IMG/VR virus record: IMGVR_UViG_3300032116_006658
Span: 1 to 35,118 of that record
DNA length: 35,118 nt
Reading direction: 5' to 3' (one strand)
Origin: a virus
Positions 16,196-23,488 of the stretch are shown piece by piece; position 1 is the stretch's first letter, and each line of letters opens with the position of its first letter. The position numbers were made by a program, and so were the translations under genes. The notes beneath the pieces are model-generated. The model was not told the origin of the DNA and ran no database searches. It saw nothing but the letters and a program-made list of their open reading frames with translations.

Positions 16196-17797
16196 ATGAC
16201 GGAAGAAATAAAACAGTTGATCACGATGTTCGCTCTTAATCCTAGTGACCCAGAAGTTAGTTTTATGATCGGTTCGTACTATGAGGATTTAGGTCAGTAC
16301 TCATCGGCAGGGTCTTATTACTTACGCTCGGCAGAAAGATTCGATGATAGAAATAAATCTTATGAGAGTCTAATAAGATTAGCAACATGCATGCAATCTT
16401 TGGGAAGACGGAAATATTCAACAAAGGGCCTTCTAAACTTTGCGATATCTCATATGCCAACGCGTCCAGAAGCATATTTAATTCTAAGCAAGTTCATTGA
16501 GAGCAGCGAAACGAATGACGAGAGGTGGTTTACTGCCTATTCACTCGTGTCTACCGCGCTAAGCATTCCAGACTTAGATAGTTTAAAATCGTTGAGAAGA
16601 AAAACCACATATGATGGAAAGTATTCTCTCTTACTTCAGAAAGCTCATGCTGGTTTTCATAGCGGGTTCATAGAGGAATCTAGAGAGATACTTCTTTCTA
16701 TTATAAACAGCAGTGATGCCCCTAGACATCATCAGAAAGCTGCTATGAAAAATCTAATGATGATCAAAAAAGAAAATCATAGGTCTCAATACTATCATAA
16801 CGAAACTCCGTTAAAAGATGTTTACCAATCTAGTCTAGCAAAGTACGCATTAGCAAATGGCGGATCGATCCATCCTATTGTTGTACCTCACTCTGTATCA
16901 AAAGGAATGGCGACAACAAACGCGTCTGTATTTGTTGACAGTCAAGAAAGAGTCTTTGTAAATCTCAGAGAAACTAACTATACTCTTTATTATAGTAATA
17001 AGTTTCCAGATAAAGATGGGCCTTTAAAATATCTTTATCCTGATAGTGATATTAACATCAGGTCCGAAAACGTTGTATGTAGACTTGACGATCGTCTTAA
17101 TGTTATATCTGCGGACAGAATTGATATGAAACTTAATGAGGATCCTAACTGGTTCTACATTGGGTTGGAAGATGGAAGACTCATAGAATGGGAAGGTAAA
17201 AAGTATCTCTGCGGAGTAAGAAGGGATCATATACTCGAAGGTAAGGGTAGGATGGATCTTTCACAGATTGAGATAACCAAGAACGGCGTGGTTGAGGTAG
17301 AACGGTTTTCAATTCCAGCGCCGGGAAACGACGACACCTACTGTGAAAAGAACTGGATGCCTATTCTAGACAAGCCGTTCCAATGGGTGAAGTGGACCAA
17401 CCCAACTCAGATAGTTTCATTCGATACTAAAACTCTAAAGACTAACACCGTACATCTTGAGGAGTCTAAAAAGTATCGGTTCCCTCGTGATCTAAGAGGT
17501 GGTTCGCATATCATACCTTGGAACGAAGACTACTACATTGGCATTACTCACGAATGCATGTATAATAACAACGATAGCGGAAGAAGATACTTTCAGAGAA
17601 TTATAGTTTGGGACAGAGACTGGAATATAGTATGTTCCACTCGTGACTTTACAATGATGAGTGGATCTATTGAGTTTGTTTCAGGTATTGCTTATCATAA
17701 GAACGATGTGCTTATATCGTATGGGTACGAGGATAACACATCATATATACTAAGAATACCAAAAAATGTATTTGACGATTTTGTTTTGAGAGGTTGA
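16196..17797 (+). CDS. TPR-like domain fused to GH130-like beta-propeller
   Basis: The ATG at 16196 is chosen because it follows the previous stop by one base and has GAAGG upstream; an in-frame ATG at 16181 would overlap. Residues 1 to about 200 are helical repeats of TPR type (DPEVSFMIGSYYEDLGQYSSAGSYYLRSAERFDD). From about 215 the protein repeats the previous gene: ALANGGSIHPIVVP, FVNLRETNYTLYYS, IGLEDGRLIEWEGKKYLCGVRRD, CEKNWMPILD, RGGSHIIPWNEDYYIGITHE, IEFVSGIAYHKNDVLISYGYEDN. The TPR part also matches the N-terminus of the next gene. TPR-plus-catalytic layouts, as in O-GlcNAc transferase, use the repeats to hold the protein substrate; a similar job here is inference. Confidence 0.62.
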   Translation: MTEEIKQLITMFALNPSDPEVSFMIGSYYEDLGQYSSAGSYYLRSAERFDDRNKSYESLIRLATCMQSLGRRKYSTKGLLNFAISHMPTRPEAYLILSKFIESSETNDERWFTAYSLVSTALSIPDLDSLKSLRRKTTYDGKYSLLLQKAHAGFHSGFIEESREILLSIINSSDAPRHHQKAAMKNLMMIKKENHRSQYYHNETPLKDVYQSSLAKYALANGGSIHPIVVPHSVSKGMATTNASVFVDSQERVFVNLRETNYTLYYSNKFPDKDGPLKYLYPDSDINIRSENVVCRLDDRLNVISADRIDMKLNEDPNWFYIGLEDGRLIEWEGKKYLCGVRRDHILEGKGRMDLSQIEITKNGVVEVERFSIPAPGNDDTYCEKNWMPILDKPFQWVKWTNPTQIVSFDTKTLKTNTVHLEESKKYRFPRDLRGGSHIIPWNEDYYIGITHECMYNNNDSGRRYFQRIIVWDRDWNIVCSTRDFTMMSGSIEFVSGIAYHKNDVLISYGYEDNTSYILRIPKNVFDDFVLRG

Positions 17798-17798
17798 T

Positions 17799-18818
17799 AT
17801 GCTTGTAGAAAAGATTAAATCTTATGTAAGTGATCCAGAAAACGCGCAGTTCAACTACGATCTTGGAAAGGAGTATGAAGTACTTAAACAGTACTCTGCC
17901 GCCTGCGGATACTTTTTAAGAGCTGCGGATAGAACTGACGACAACGAGTTGGTCTATAATTCTTTAGTGTCAGCCGCAAAGTCTCTAATAGAGCACGGTG
18001 ACAGCTTCGCAATCGTAGATAAGATTTTAAAGCATGCTATGTCAATAGATACGTCAAGAATAGACGCGTTTTATCTTATGCTGCTAACTTATAAATATAT
18101 TGGAGAAGATCAAGCATTTGAGGAAATGCACCCAGTCTTTCTTCGACTAAAAGAAGAAACCACTAAGAGCGAGATATATGATATGATAAATTTGAACGAT
18201 ATAATGAAGAAGTACATTCCTTCGATTGGTACTATTAGATACTCCGAAGACCAACCACAAAAAGATTTCAAACACATGATAGAGAAAGAGTTTGCAGCGG
18301 CTGCTACGACTCCTAGTGACATTCATGAACACTTGCCGGTTCTATACGAACTCGCCAAAGAATGCAATCATATAACAGAGATGGGTGTAAGGTTTGGAGT
18401 TAGTACTAGGGCATTCTTGAGAGCTAACGCAAAACTAATTTCTTATGACATCGTTACAGATCAAAAAGTAGTTGAACTCATGAATAATGCTAGTTCCGCT
18501 GGAAAAGACACAAAGTTCATTGAAGCGGATGTTCTTAATGTCGAGATTGAGGAGACAGATCTTTTGTTTATAGACACATGGCACGAATATGAACAACTAA
18601 AGAAAGAACTATCTCTTCATGCTAACAAAGTAAGAAAGTACATCGCATTTCATGATACGAACACATATGGTCTAAAAAATGAAGGTGGAGACAACAAACA
18701 ACTTACACAAGGGCTCCTTCCTGCGATTATAGAGTTTCTTATTGAAAATCAAAATTGGAGATTTAAGATGTTTCTTACAAACAACAATGGTCTCACAGTG
18801 CTAGAAAGAATTTCGTAA
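17799..18818 (+). CDS. TPR-like domain fused to SAM methyltransferase
   Basis: This 339-residue protein begins one base after the previous stop. Residues 1-100 (DPENAQFNYDLGKEYEVLKQYSAACGYFLRAADRTDD) share the helical-repeat module of the preceding gene. From about 175 a class I methyltransferase follows: ITEMGVRFGVSTRAFL (motif I), LISYDIVTD (acidic strand), KFIEADVLNV, LLFIDTWHEYEQLKKEL and YIAFHDTNTYG. The 'FIDTWHEYEQ ... HDT' pattern is the Methyltransf_24/CmcI type, again suggesting O-methylation of a sugar or small hydroxyl compound. The shared N-terminus suggests both enzymes dock on the same partner. The stop overlaps the next start (TAATG). Confidence 0.75.
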   Translation: MLVEKIKSYVSDPENAQFNYDLGKEYEVLKQYSAACGYFLRAADRTDDNELVYNSLVSAAKSLIEHGDSFAIVDKILKHAMSIDTSRIDAFYLMLLTYKYIGEDQAFEEMHPVFLRLKEETTKSEIYDMINLNDIMKKYIPSIGTIRYSEDQPQKDFKHMIEKEFAAAATTPSDIHEHLPVLYELAKECNHITEMGVRFGVSTRAFLRANAKLISYDIVTDQKVVELMNNASSAGKDTKFIEADVLNVEIEETDLLFIDTWHEYEQLKKELSLHANKVRKYIAFHDTNTYGLKNEGGDNKQLTQGLLPAIIEFLIENQNWRFKMFLTNNNGLTVLERIS

Positions 18819-19534
18819 TGAATAGTCTAAATGACAACATATCATTTGATGGTATAGATTCTATAGAAACTGTAGCAACGCTATATCACGAATTCTTTAT
18901 AAGAAATGATTACGATTGGTGGTATAAAGTTCAACCAAACGACATCGTAGTGGACATAGGTGCATGTAACGGAATGTTCACATGTCATGCTCTGGACAAC
19001 GGCGCCAAAAAGGTGTATTCTATCGAGGGAAATTCTAAACTCATAAAAACAGTAATACACAATGCGTCACCACATATCATAAATAAAAAAGAATCTCCAT
19101 TGGTTCCTATTAACTGCGTTATAGGGAATGACCCAATGTATACTAGAAATGTTTTTGGCGAAGGATATGATAAGGCCGTTCCTATTCGTTCGTTTAAAGA
19201 TATCATAAAGGAATATGATATCACGCATATAGACTATCTTAAGATAGATGCCGAAGGAGCCGAATATGATATCTTGTCAGAAGAAAATCTTGAATTCATA
19301 AAAAATAATGTTAAACACATTGCGGTCGAAGTGCATCTTGATTGCTTTGAAGATGCGCCAGTTTTATTCAAAAAATTTAGAGACAACTTCTTATCAAAAT
19401 TTGATGCAAGTAAGATAAAATATCTTCAGGAAGATTCACAACAGAAAATGTATGACGATGCATATTTGAATTCAAAGTGGCCTCTCGGTTGGGGAAGCTG
19501 TTGGATGATCTACATCTGCAACAAGTCATTATAA
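18818..19534 (+). CDS. FkbM-family SAM methyltransferase
   Basis: This 238-residue protein has the FkbM layout: IVVDIGACNGMFTCHAL (motif I, about residues 43-59), VYSIEGNSKL (acidic strand end, Glu), and IDYLKIDAEGAEYDIL (about 140-155), the characteristic 'KIDxEGxE' signature. FkbM enzymes are O-methyltransferases, frequent in polysaccharide and natural-product clusters. The N-terminal ~40 residues are hydrophilic, and there is no signal peptide. It is coupled to the TPR-methyltransferase by a one-base overlap. A second FkbM enzyme lies at 21143. The likely job is methyl capping of a sugar; the acceptor is unknown. Confidence 0.82.
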   Translation: MNSLNDNISFDGIDSIETVATLYHEFFIRNDYDWWYKVQPNDIVVDIGACNGMFTCHALDNGAKKVYSIEGNSKLIKTVIHNASPHIINKKESPLVPINCVIGNDPMYTRNVFGEGYDKAVPIRSFKDIIKEYDITHIDYLKIDAEGAEYDILSEENLEFIKNNVKHIAVEVHLDCFEDAPVLFKKFRDNFLSKFDASKIKYLQEDSQQKMYDDAYLNSKWPLGWGSCWMIYICNKSL

Positions 19535-19556
19535 TAATTTGAGAGGTACAAATAAT

Positions 19557-21140
19557 ATGATAGTCGATTTCTTTCCTTTCTTTGCTCCATACGGAGAAGA
19601 AACACTTAAGCTGAGATATGAAGTACTTAAGGATCATGTAGATTATTTTGTTATATCAGAGTCAAATAAAACTCACGCTGGTCATAAAGTTGAAAGACAG
19701 TTTCCTGAGATCGCAGGCAGACTTGAGATGGATCCAAATAAGATCATCTATATAGCACACGATATACCGGACGACGACAAGTTGGAGATCCTTCCTATTG
19801 ATATTCAAAACACGTATGGAAATCGTGATAAGATTGAATCGCAAAGAGCAAGAGCTCGTGAGCGCCTTCAGAAAGACGCGCTCCTAAAAGTCCTCGACAC
19901 GTTTGATGATGATACTGTCTTTATTCACGGCGATGCTGATGAAATCATTCGGCCGGATGGAATTCCGTATCTATCACGTGTCTGCCGAGAAAACCAAGAG
20001 ATAATCATTAAGGTTCCACTCGTTTATCTCGAAGGAAGAGCAGATCTTCGTCTTTATCACAGAGATAGTAACACACCGGTTCAATGGTCCGGCGCAATGT
20101 TTCTTGCTACGAAAGCTCAACTTAAAAGGGCTACACCAGCGCAGATACGTTCAAATGTAAATAACCCGTTTCCAATTCATTATATTACGGAAAACGGTGC
20201 TGCTATTCAGGATCTTGGATGGCACTTCTCTTGGATGGGTGGGCCTGAAAAGCGAGCCCTGAAGTCTCAAGTATGGGCCCATTATAACGACTCATTCGAG
20301 TGGTTAGGAGGAAATGAAACAGACAGCATTAAAGAGATAAAGTCATACCGTGACGAGACATACGTGACATTCTTAACAGAGAACGAAATGAAAGAAGGAT
20401 CTACTCCGCCTTCTGGAAATAAAAATCACGTCTTAAAGAAGTACTCTATTAGTGGGCTACCAAAAGAAATTCTTGAGAGCGAGTACTTAAAGAACTACTT
20501 TCTGCCAGATGTCAAAGAAGATAGTTTAGATGTATTTGAAAGGGCTGTTATAAATCCTTCTTCTCTAATAAGCCCGTATAAAAAGAGAGTATGGATCGTA
20601 GACGATTTCTATCATAACCCAGATGAAGTAAGACAGTATGCTCTAACTCGTGAATTCGATAAGGGTGGCTTCGGAAAAGGATATATGGGAAATAGAACTT
20701 TTAAACAGTTTCTATTCCCAGGCCTGAAGGAAGAATTTGAAAAGATCATGGGAATGAAGATTACAAAATGGGAACAACATGGTATGAATGGCAGGTTCCA
20801 GACATGTTATGCAGGAGATGCTCTTGTTTATCACTGCGACGATCAGAAATATGCTGGTATGTTATTCCTAACACCCGACGCGCCATTCGAGACTGGTACT
20901 TCAATGTACGCGCATAAGGCAACACGTATTCGTCACAATTCTCATCCAGAGATCATGAGCACCTTCTCTGGGCACACTACTCTCGATAAAACTCCATATG
21001 AACCGGTCGACGTAGTTGGAAATGTCTATAACAGACTCGTCATATTTGACGCAGGTATGATTCACGCAGCATCCGGATACTTCGGATATAACAACGAGAA
21101 TTCTCGCTTGTGGCAAATGTTCTTTTTTGACGCGGAGTAA
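19557..21140 (+). CDS. GT17-like glycosyltransferase fused to 2OG-Fe(II)-oxygenase-like domain
   Basis: The start is the ATG at 19557, with GAGAGG at 19541-19546. An upstream in-frame TTG at 19539 is less likely. The protein has 527 residues. Residues 1 to about 270 match glycosyltransferase family 17 (MGAT3-like): FFPFFAPYGEETLKLRYEVL, FVISESNKTHAGH, and VFIHGDADEIIRP with the metal-binding D-x-D, then GWHFSWMGG. Residues from about 340 form a second domain: RVWIVDDFYHNPDEVRQYAL, YHCDDQKYAGMLFLTPDAP with an H-x-D pair at 426/428, and a distal His at 503 in DAGMIHAASGYFG, the 2OG-Fe(II) oxygenase triad pattern. Sugar transfer and hydroxylation in one chain is unusual. This is the only clear glycosyltransferase in the window. 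Confidence 0.75.
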   Translation: MIVDFFPFFAPYGEETLKLRYEVLKDHVDYFVISESNKTHAGHKVERQFPEIAGRLEMDPNKIIYIAHDIPDDDKLEILPIDIQNTYGNRDKIESQRARARERLQKDALLKVLDTFDDDTVFIHGDADEIIRPDGIPYLSRVCRENQEIIIKVPLVYLEGRADLRLYHRDSNTPVQWSGAMFLATKAQLKRATPAQIRSNVNNPFPIHYITENGAAIQDLGWHFSWMGGPEKRALKSQVWAHYNDSFEWLGGNETDSIKEIKSYRDETYVTFLTENEMKEGSTPPSGNKNHVLKKYSISGLPKEILESEYLKNYFLPDVKEDSLDVFERAVINPSSLISPYKKRVWIVDDFYHNPDEVRQYALTREFDKGGFGKGYMGNRTFKQFLFPGLKEEFEKIMGMKITKWEQHGMNGRFQTCYAGDALVYHCDDQKYAGMLFLTPDAPFETGTSMYAHKATRIRHNSHPEIMSTFSGHTTLDKTPYEPVDVVGNVYNRLVIFDAGMIHAASGYFGYNNENSRLWQMFFFDAE

Positions 21141-21142
21141 AG

Positions 21143-21874
21143 ATGAATTACGAAAACTTTGATTGGGGTCCAACAGATAAAGAATATGCAAACTTATTTA
21201 CTAAAGAAAATTTTATCGATAGAACATACGAACTATTATATAAGATAAAAGAAATCGATGTCGTTGTAGATATTGGTGCAAACGTTGGTTCTTTCATATA
21301 TTCTCTAAAGGATATTAAACCTAAACACGCATTTTGTTTAGAACCATCAAACATTGTATTCAAAACGCTGGAAAAAAATCTAGAAATATTTTCGTGTACA
21401 CTGATAAATAAAGGTATATCTGGAGTAGATACCGACTACAACATAATCAAACCGGGGTCAGATTATATCTATCATCACGCCGGCAGTATGTTTTCAACTA
21501 TTCGGTTCGATACGTTAATAAAAGATTATAACATAGAGACGATAGATTTCTTAAAATTTGATTGCGAAGGCGGGGAAGCTTTTATCTTCACTAAAGAAAA
21601 TTCTTCTATGATCAAAAAAATAGTTAAGAACATAGCTGGTGAATATCACATAGTCGGAGTTCCAAATTCTATAGAGAACTTTATAGAATTTAGAGATAAC
21701 TACCTGTTAGATTTAAGAGGAACAGAACATCTGCGTGTATATGAAAGAGATGGAAAAGACGTAACAGAACAAATTTTCGATAACAACTTTTTGCGTGCCT
21801 ATGAAGAGTGGTGGAGAATTAATAACCCATATAAGGGTCAGTTTATGGTATATGCAAATTTGAAAGGAATGTAG
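21143..21874 (+). CDS. FkbM-family SAM methyltransferase (second copy)
   Basis: This 243-residue protein has VVVDIGANVGSFIYSL (motif I, about residues 34-49), AFCLEPSN (acidic end of strand 2) and IDFLKFDCEGGEAFIF (about 135-150), the FkbM signature. It begins 2 bases after the preceding stop with AAAG upstream. It is distant in sequence from the FkbM gene at 18818, so the two probably methylate different positions or sugars rather than being a recent duplication. The C-terminal segment (YEEWWRINNPYKGQFMVYANL) is unique to this copy. Position between the glycosyltransferase and the nucleotidyltransferase supports a glycan substrate. Confidence 0.82.
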   Translation: MNYENFDWGPTDKEYANLFTKENFIDRTYELLYKIKEIDVVVDIGANVGSFIYSLKDIKPKHAFCLEPSNIVFKTLEKNLEIFSCTLINKGISGVDTDYNIIKPGSDYIYHHAGSMFSTIRFDTLIKDYNIETIDFLKFDCEGGEAFIFTKENSSMIKKIVKNIAGEYHIVGVPNSIENFIEFRDNYLLDLRGTEHLRVYERDGKDVTEQIFDNNFLRAYEEWWRINNPYKGQFMVYANLKGM

Positions 21875-21875
21875 A

Positions 21876-22622
21876 ATGAAGATAGTACTTGTAACTGGTG
21901 GTTTCGATCCCCTTCATAGCGGTCATATTGCATACTTTAATGAAGCAAAAGAACTCGGAGATATTCTAATAGTTGGAGTAAATAGTGACGAATGGCTGAC
22001 TCGTAAAAAGGGTCAGCCATTCATGAGTCTATCAGAAAGAGTTGCGATCGTTGAGAGCCTTCATATGGTCGATAGTGTCATGATATTTGACGATAGTGAC
22101 GGCGGGGCGTCCGAAGCGATTAAGCTGTGTCTAGGAAAGTATCCACACGATGAAATCATTTTTGCGAACGGTGGTGATAGAACCGATAGCAATATTCCGG
22201 AAATGAGTATCGTAGACAGCCGACTATCGTTTGTGTTTGGAGTCGGTGGAACTCATAAGATGAATTCTAGCAGTAAGATCCTTACTGAGTGGAAGACACC
22301 TAAGACGGAAAGAAAGTGGGGATACTATCGAGTCCTACACTCGGACGGTCCTTCTACAAAAGTAAAAGAACTCATAGTCGAGCCAGGAAAGTCTCTCAGT
22401 CTTCAGAGACATAGTTTTAGAAACGAACTATGGTACGTTACAAATGGTACCGGTGCTATCAAACTAAACGGAGTGTTGTCGCCTTTAAAGAAAGGCGACT
22501 TTGTAAACATATATGTTTCTGACTGGCACCAACTCATTAACGATTCTTCTGAAGAACTAAAGATTGTTGAGATCCAGTATGGACAGAACTGCTACGAAGA
22601 AGATATCGAGCGCATCGAGTAA
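21876..22622 (+). CDS. HldE-domain-II-like nucleotidyltransferase fused to phosphomannose-isomerase-type cupin
   Basis: This 248-residue protein has two domains. Residues 1-140 are a cytidylyltransferase-like fold: VTGGFDPLHSGHIAYFNEAKEL carries the H-x-G-H motif (HSGH), then LIVGVNSDEWLTRKKG and ERVAIVESLHMVD, close to the C-terminal domain of E. coli HldE, and MNSSSKIL near 130 matches the nucleotide-binding S-S-x-K region. HldE domain II makes ADP-D-glycero-D-manno-heptose from heptose-1-P and ATP. Residues 148-248 are a cupin matching the phosphomannose isomerase type II half of ManC: WGYYRVL, PGKSLSLQRHSFRNELWYV, GTGAI, HQLIN, IVEIQYG. Fusion of these two is unusual. Its kinase partner could be the gene at the left edge. 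The next 119 bases hold only the gp13 leader. Confidence 0.8.
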   Translation: MKIVLVTGGFDPLHSGHIAYFNEAKELGDILIVGVNSDEWLTRKKGQPFMSLSERVAIVESLHMVDSVMIFDDSDGGASEAIKLCLGKYPHDEIIFANGGDRTDSNIPEMSIVDSRLSFVFGVGGTHKMNSSSKILTEWKTPKTERKWGYYRVLHSDGPSTKVKELIVEPGKSLSLQRHSFRNELWYVTNGTGAIKLNGVLSPLKKGDFVNIYVSDWHQLINDSSEELKIVEIQYGQNCYEEDIERIE

Positions 22623-22648
22623 GTATATACTACCGGCTTGATAGATGT

Positions 22649-22741
22649 TAAATCTAATTATATCAGATATTTCACATATGTCAACCAAAAAATGTGGTTC
22701 ATCTTCTTTTATAAATAGATCAAAAAGTAGGGTGATCAAAC
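22649..22741 (+). repeat. leader module copy 2, homologous to the fibre-block leader
   Basis: It aligns gaplessly to 3366-3458, with identical distances from ATGTCAAC to promoter and from promoter to ATG. The promoter region can form an imperfect stem (about 22699-22710 with 22723-22735: roughly 11 pairs, one mismatch and one bulge) with ATAAATAG in the loop, echoing the perfect stem of copy 1. Confidence 0.65.
22710..22717 (+). promoter_or_regulatory. T4-type late promoter
   Basis: An exact TATAAATA followed by G lies 25 bases before the gp13 ATG. It probably drives the neck, tail and terminase genes. Confidence 0.8.
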
Positions 22742-23485
22742 ATGGCACGTCCTTCAACAAGAAGCGAATTCAAAGATTATGTTCTTAGAAAGATCGGTGC
22801 GCCAGTCATTCAGATCAACGTTTCTGATGAACAGATAGAAGATCGTATTGACGAGGCAATAGCATTCTGGAGAGACTACCACTATGATGGTAGCCAGATG
22901 ATATATCTTAAGCATGCTCTAACACAACAAGAGATAGATCAGGGATATATCGAAGTACCACAAAACATTCTCGGTATCACTCGTATCTTTGATCTTAGCT
23001 CTTCTATCTCGACCGGTACCGGCTTCTTCAACGTTCAATACCAATTCGTTTTGAACAACCTAGAAGACATTACTGGGTACAACATTCAGCATTACTACAT
23101 GGCTCTATCTCACCTACAGTTCCTGCAAGAAATACTTGTAGGCCGCCCTCTCATAAGATACAATCGCCATGTAAACCGTTTATATGTAGATGTAAATAAG
23201 GCCATATTGAATCCTGGGTCGTTTATCATTATAGAGGGATATGACATTATTGATGGCAACACATACTCCGACGTATGGAGCGATCGCTTTCTTCAGAACT
23301 ATGCGTCTATCTTAATACGCGAGCAGTGGGGTGTAAACCTAACTAAGTTTACAAACATGCAACTTATCGGAGGTGTTCAGTTCAACGGCGAACAGATCCT
23401 ATCGGAAGCAAAAGCAGACCGCAAAGAGATGGAAGAAAATGCGAAGACTTCACTTCAACCACTCGTTTACAATTTCGTTGGATGA
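22742..23485 (+). CDS. 13: gp13-like neck/head completion protein
   Basis: This 247-residue protein is shorter than T4 gp13 (309). The N-terminus TRSEFKDYVLRKIGAPVIQINVSDEQIEDRIDEAI and the segment FWRDYHYDG are conserved in T4-like gp13 proteins, and the body has VPQNILGITRIF, IRYNRHVNRLYVD and the C-terminal region around NLTKFTNMQLIGGVQFNGEQI. In T4, gp13 and gp14 form the collar that seals the filled head and receives the tail. Gene order (13, 14, then 15-21) supports the call. The start has GGGTG 7 bases upstream in the leader. Confidence 0.9.
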   Translation: MARPSTRSEFKDYVLRKIGAPVIQINVSDEQIEDRIDEAIAFWRDYHYDGSQMIYLKHALTQQEIDQGYIEVPQNILGITRIFDLSSSISTGTGFFNVQYQFVLNNLEDITGYNIQHYYMALSHLQFLQEILVGRPLIRYNRHVNRLYVDVNKAILNPGSFIIIEGYDIIDGNTYSDVWSDRFLQNYASILIREQWGVNLTKFTNMQLIGGVQFNGEQILSEAKADRKEMEENAKTSLQPLVYNFVG

Positions 23486-23488
23486 TAA

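Noticed and set aside
18090-18097. Exact TATAAATA inside the TPR-methyltransferase gene
   Set aside because: It lies over 700 bases from the next start and has none of the downstream context of the intergenic copies; probably chance in AT-rich DNA.
22623-22700. Possible terminator after the nucleotidyltransferase-cupin gene
   Set aside because: Only a weak AT-rich stem around 22651-22672 with a bulge; not convincing.
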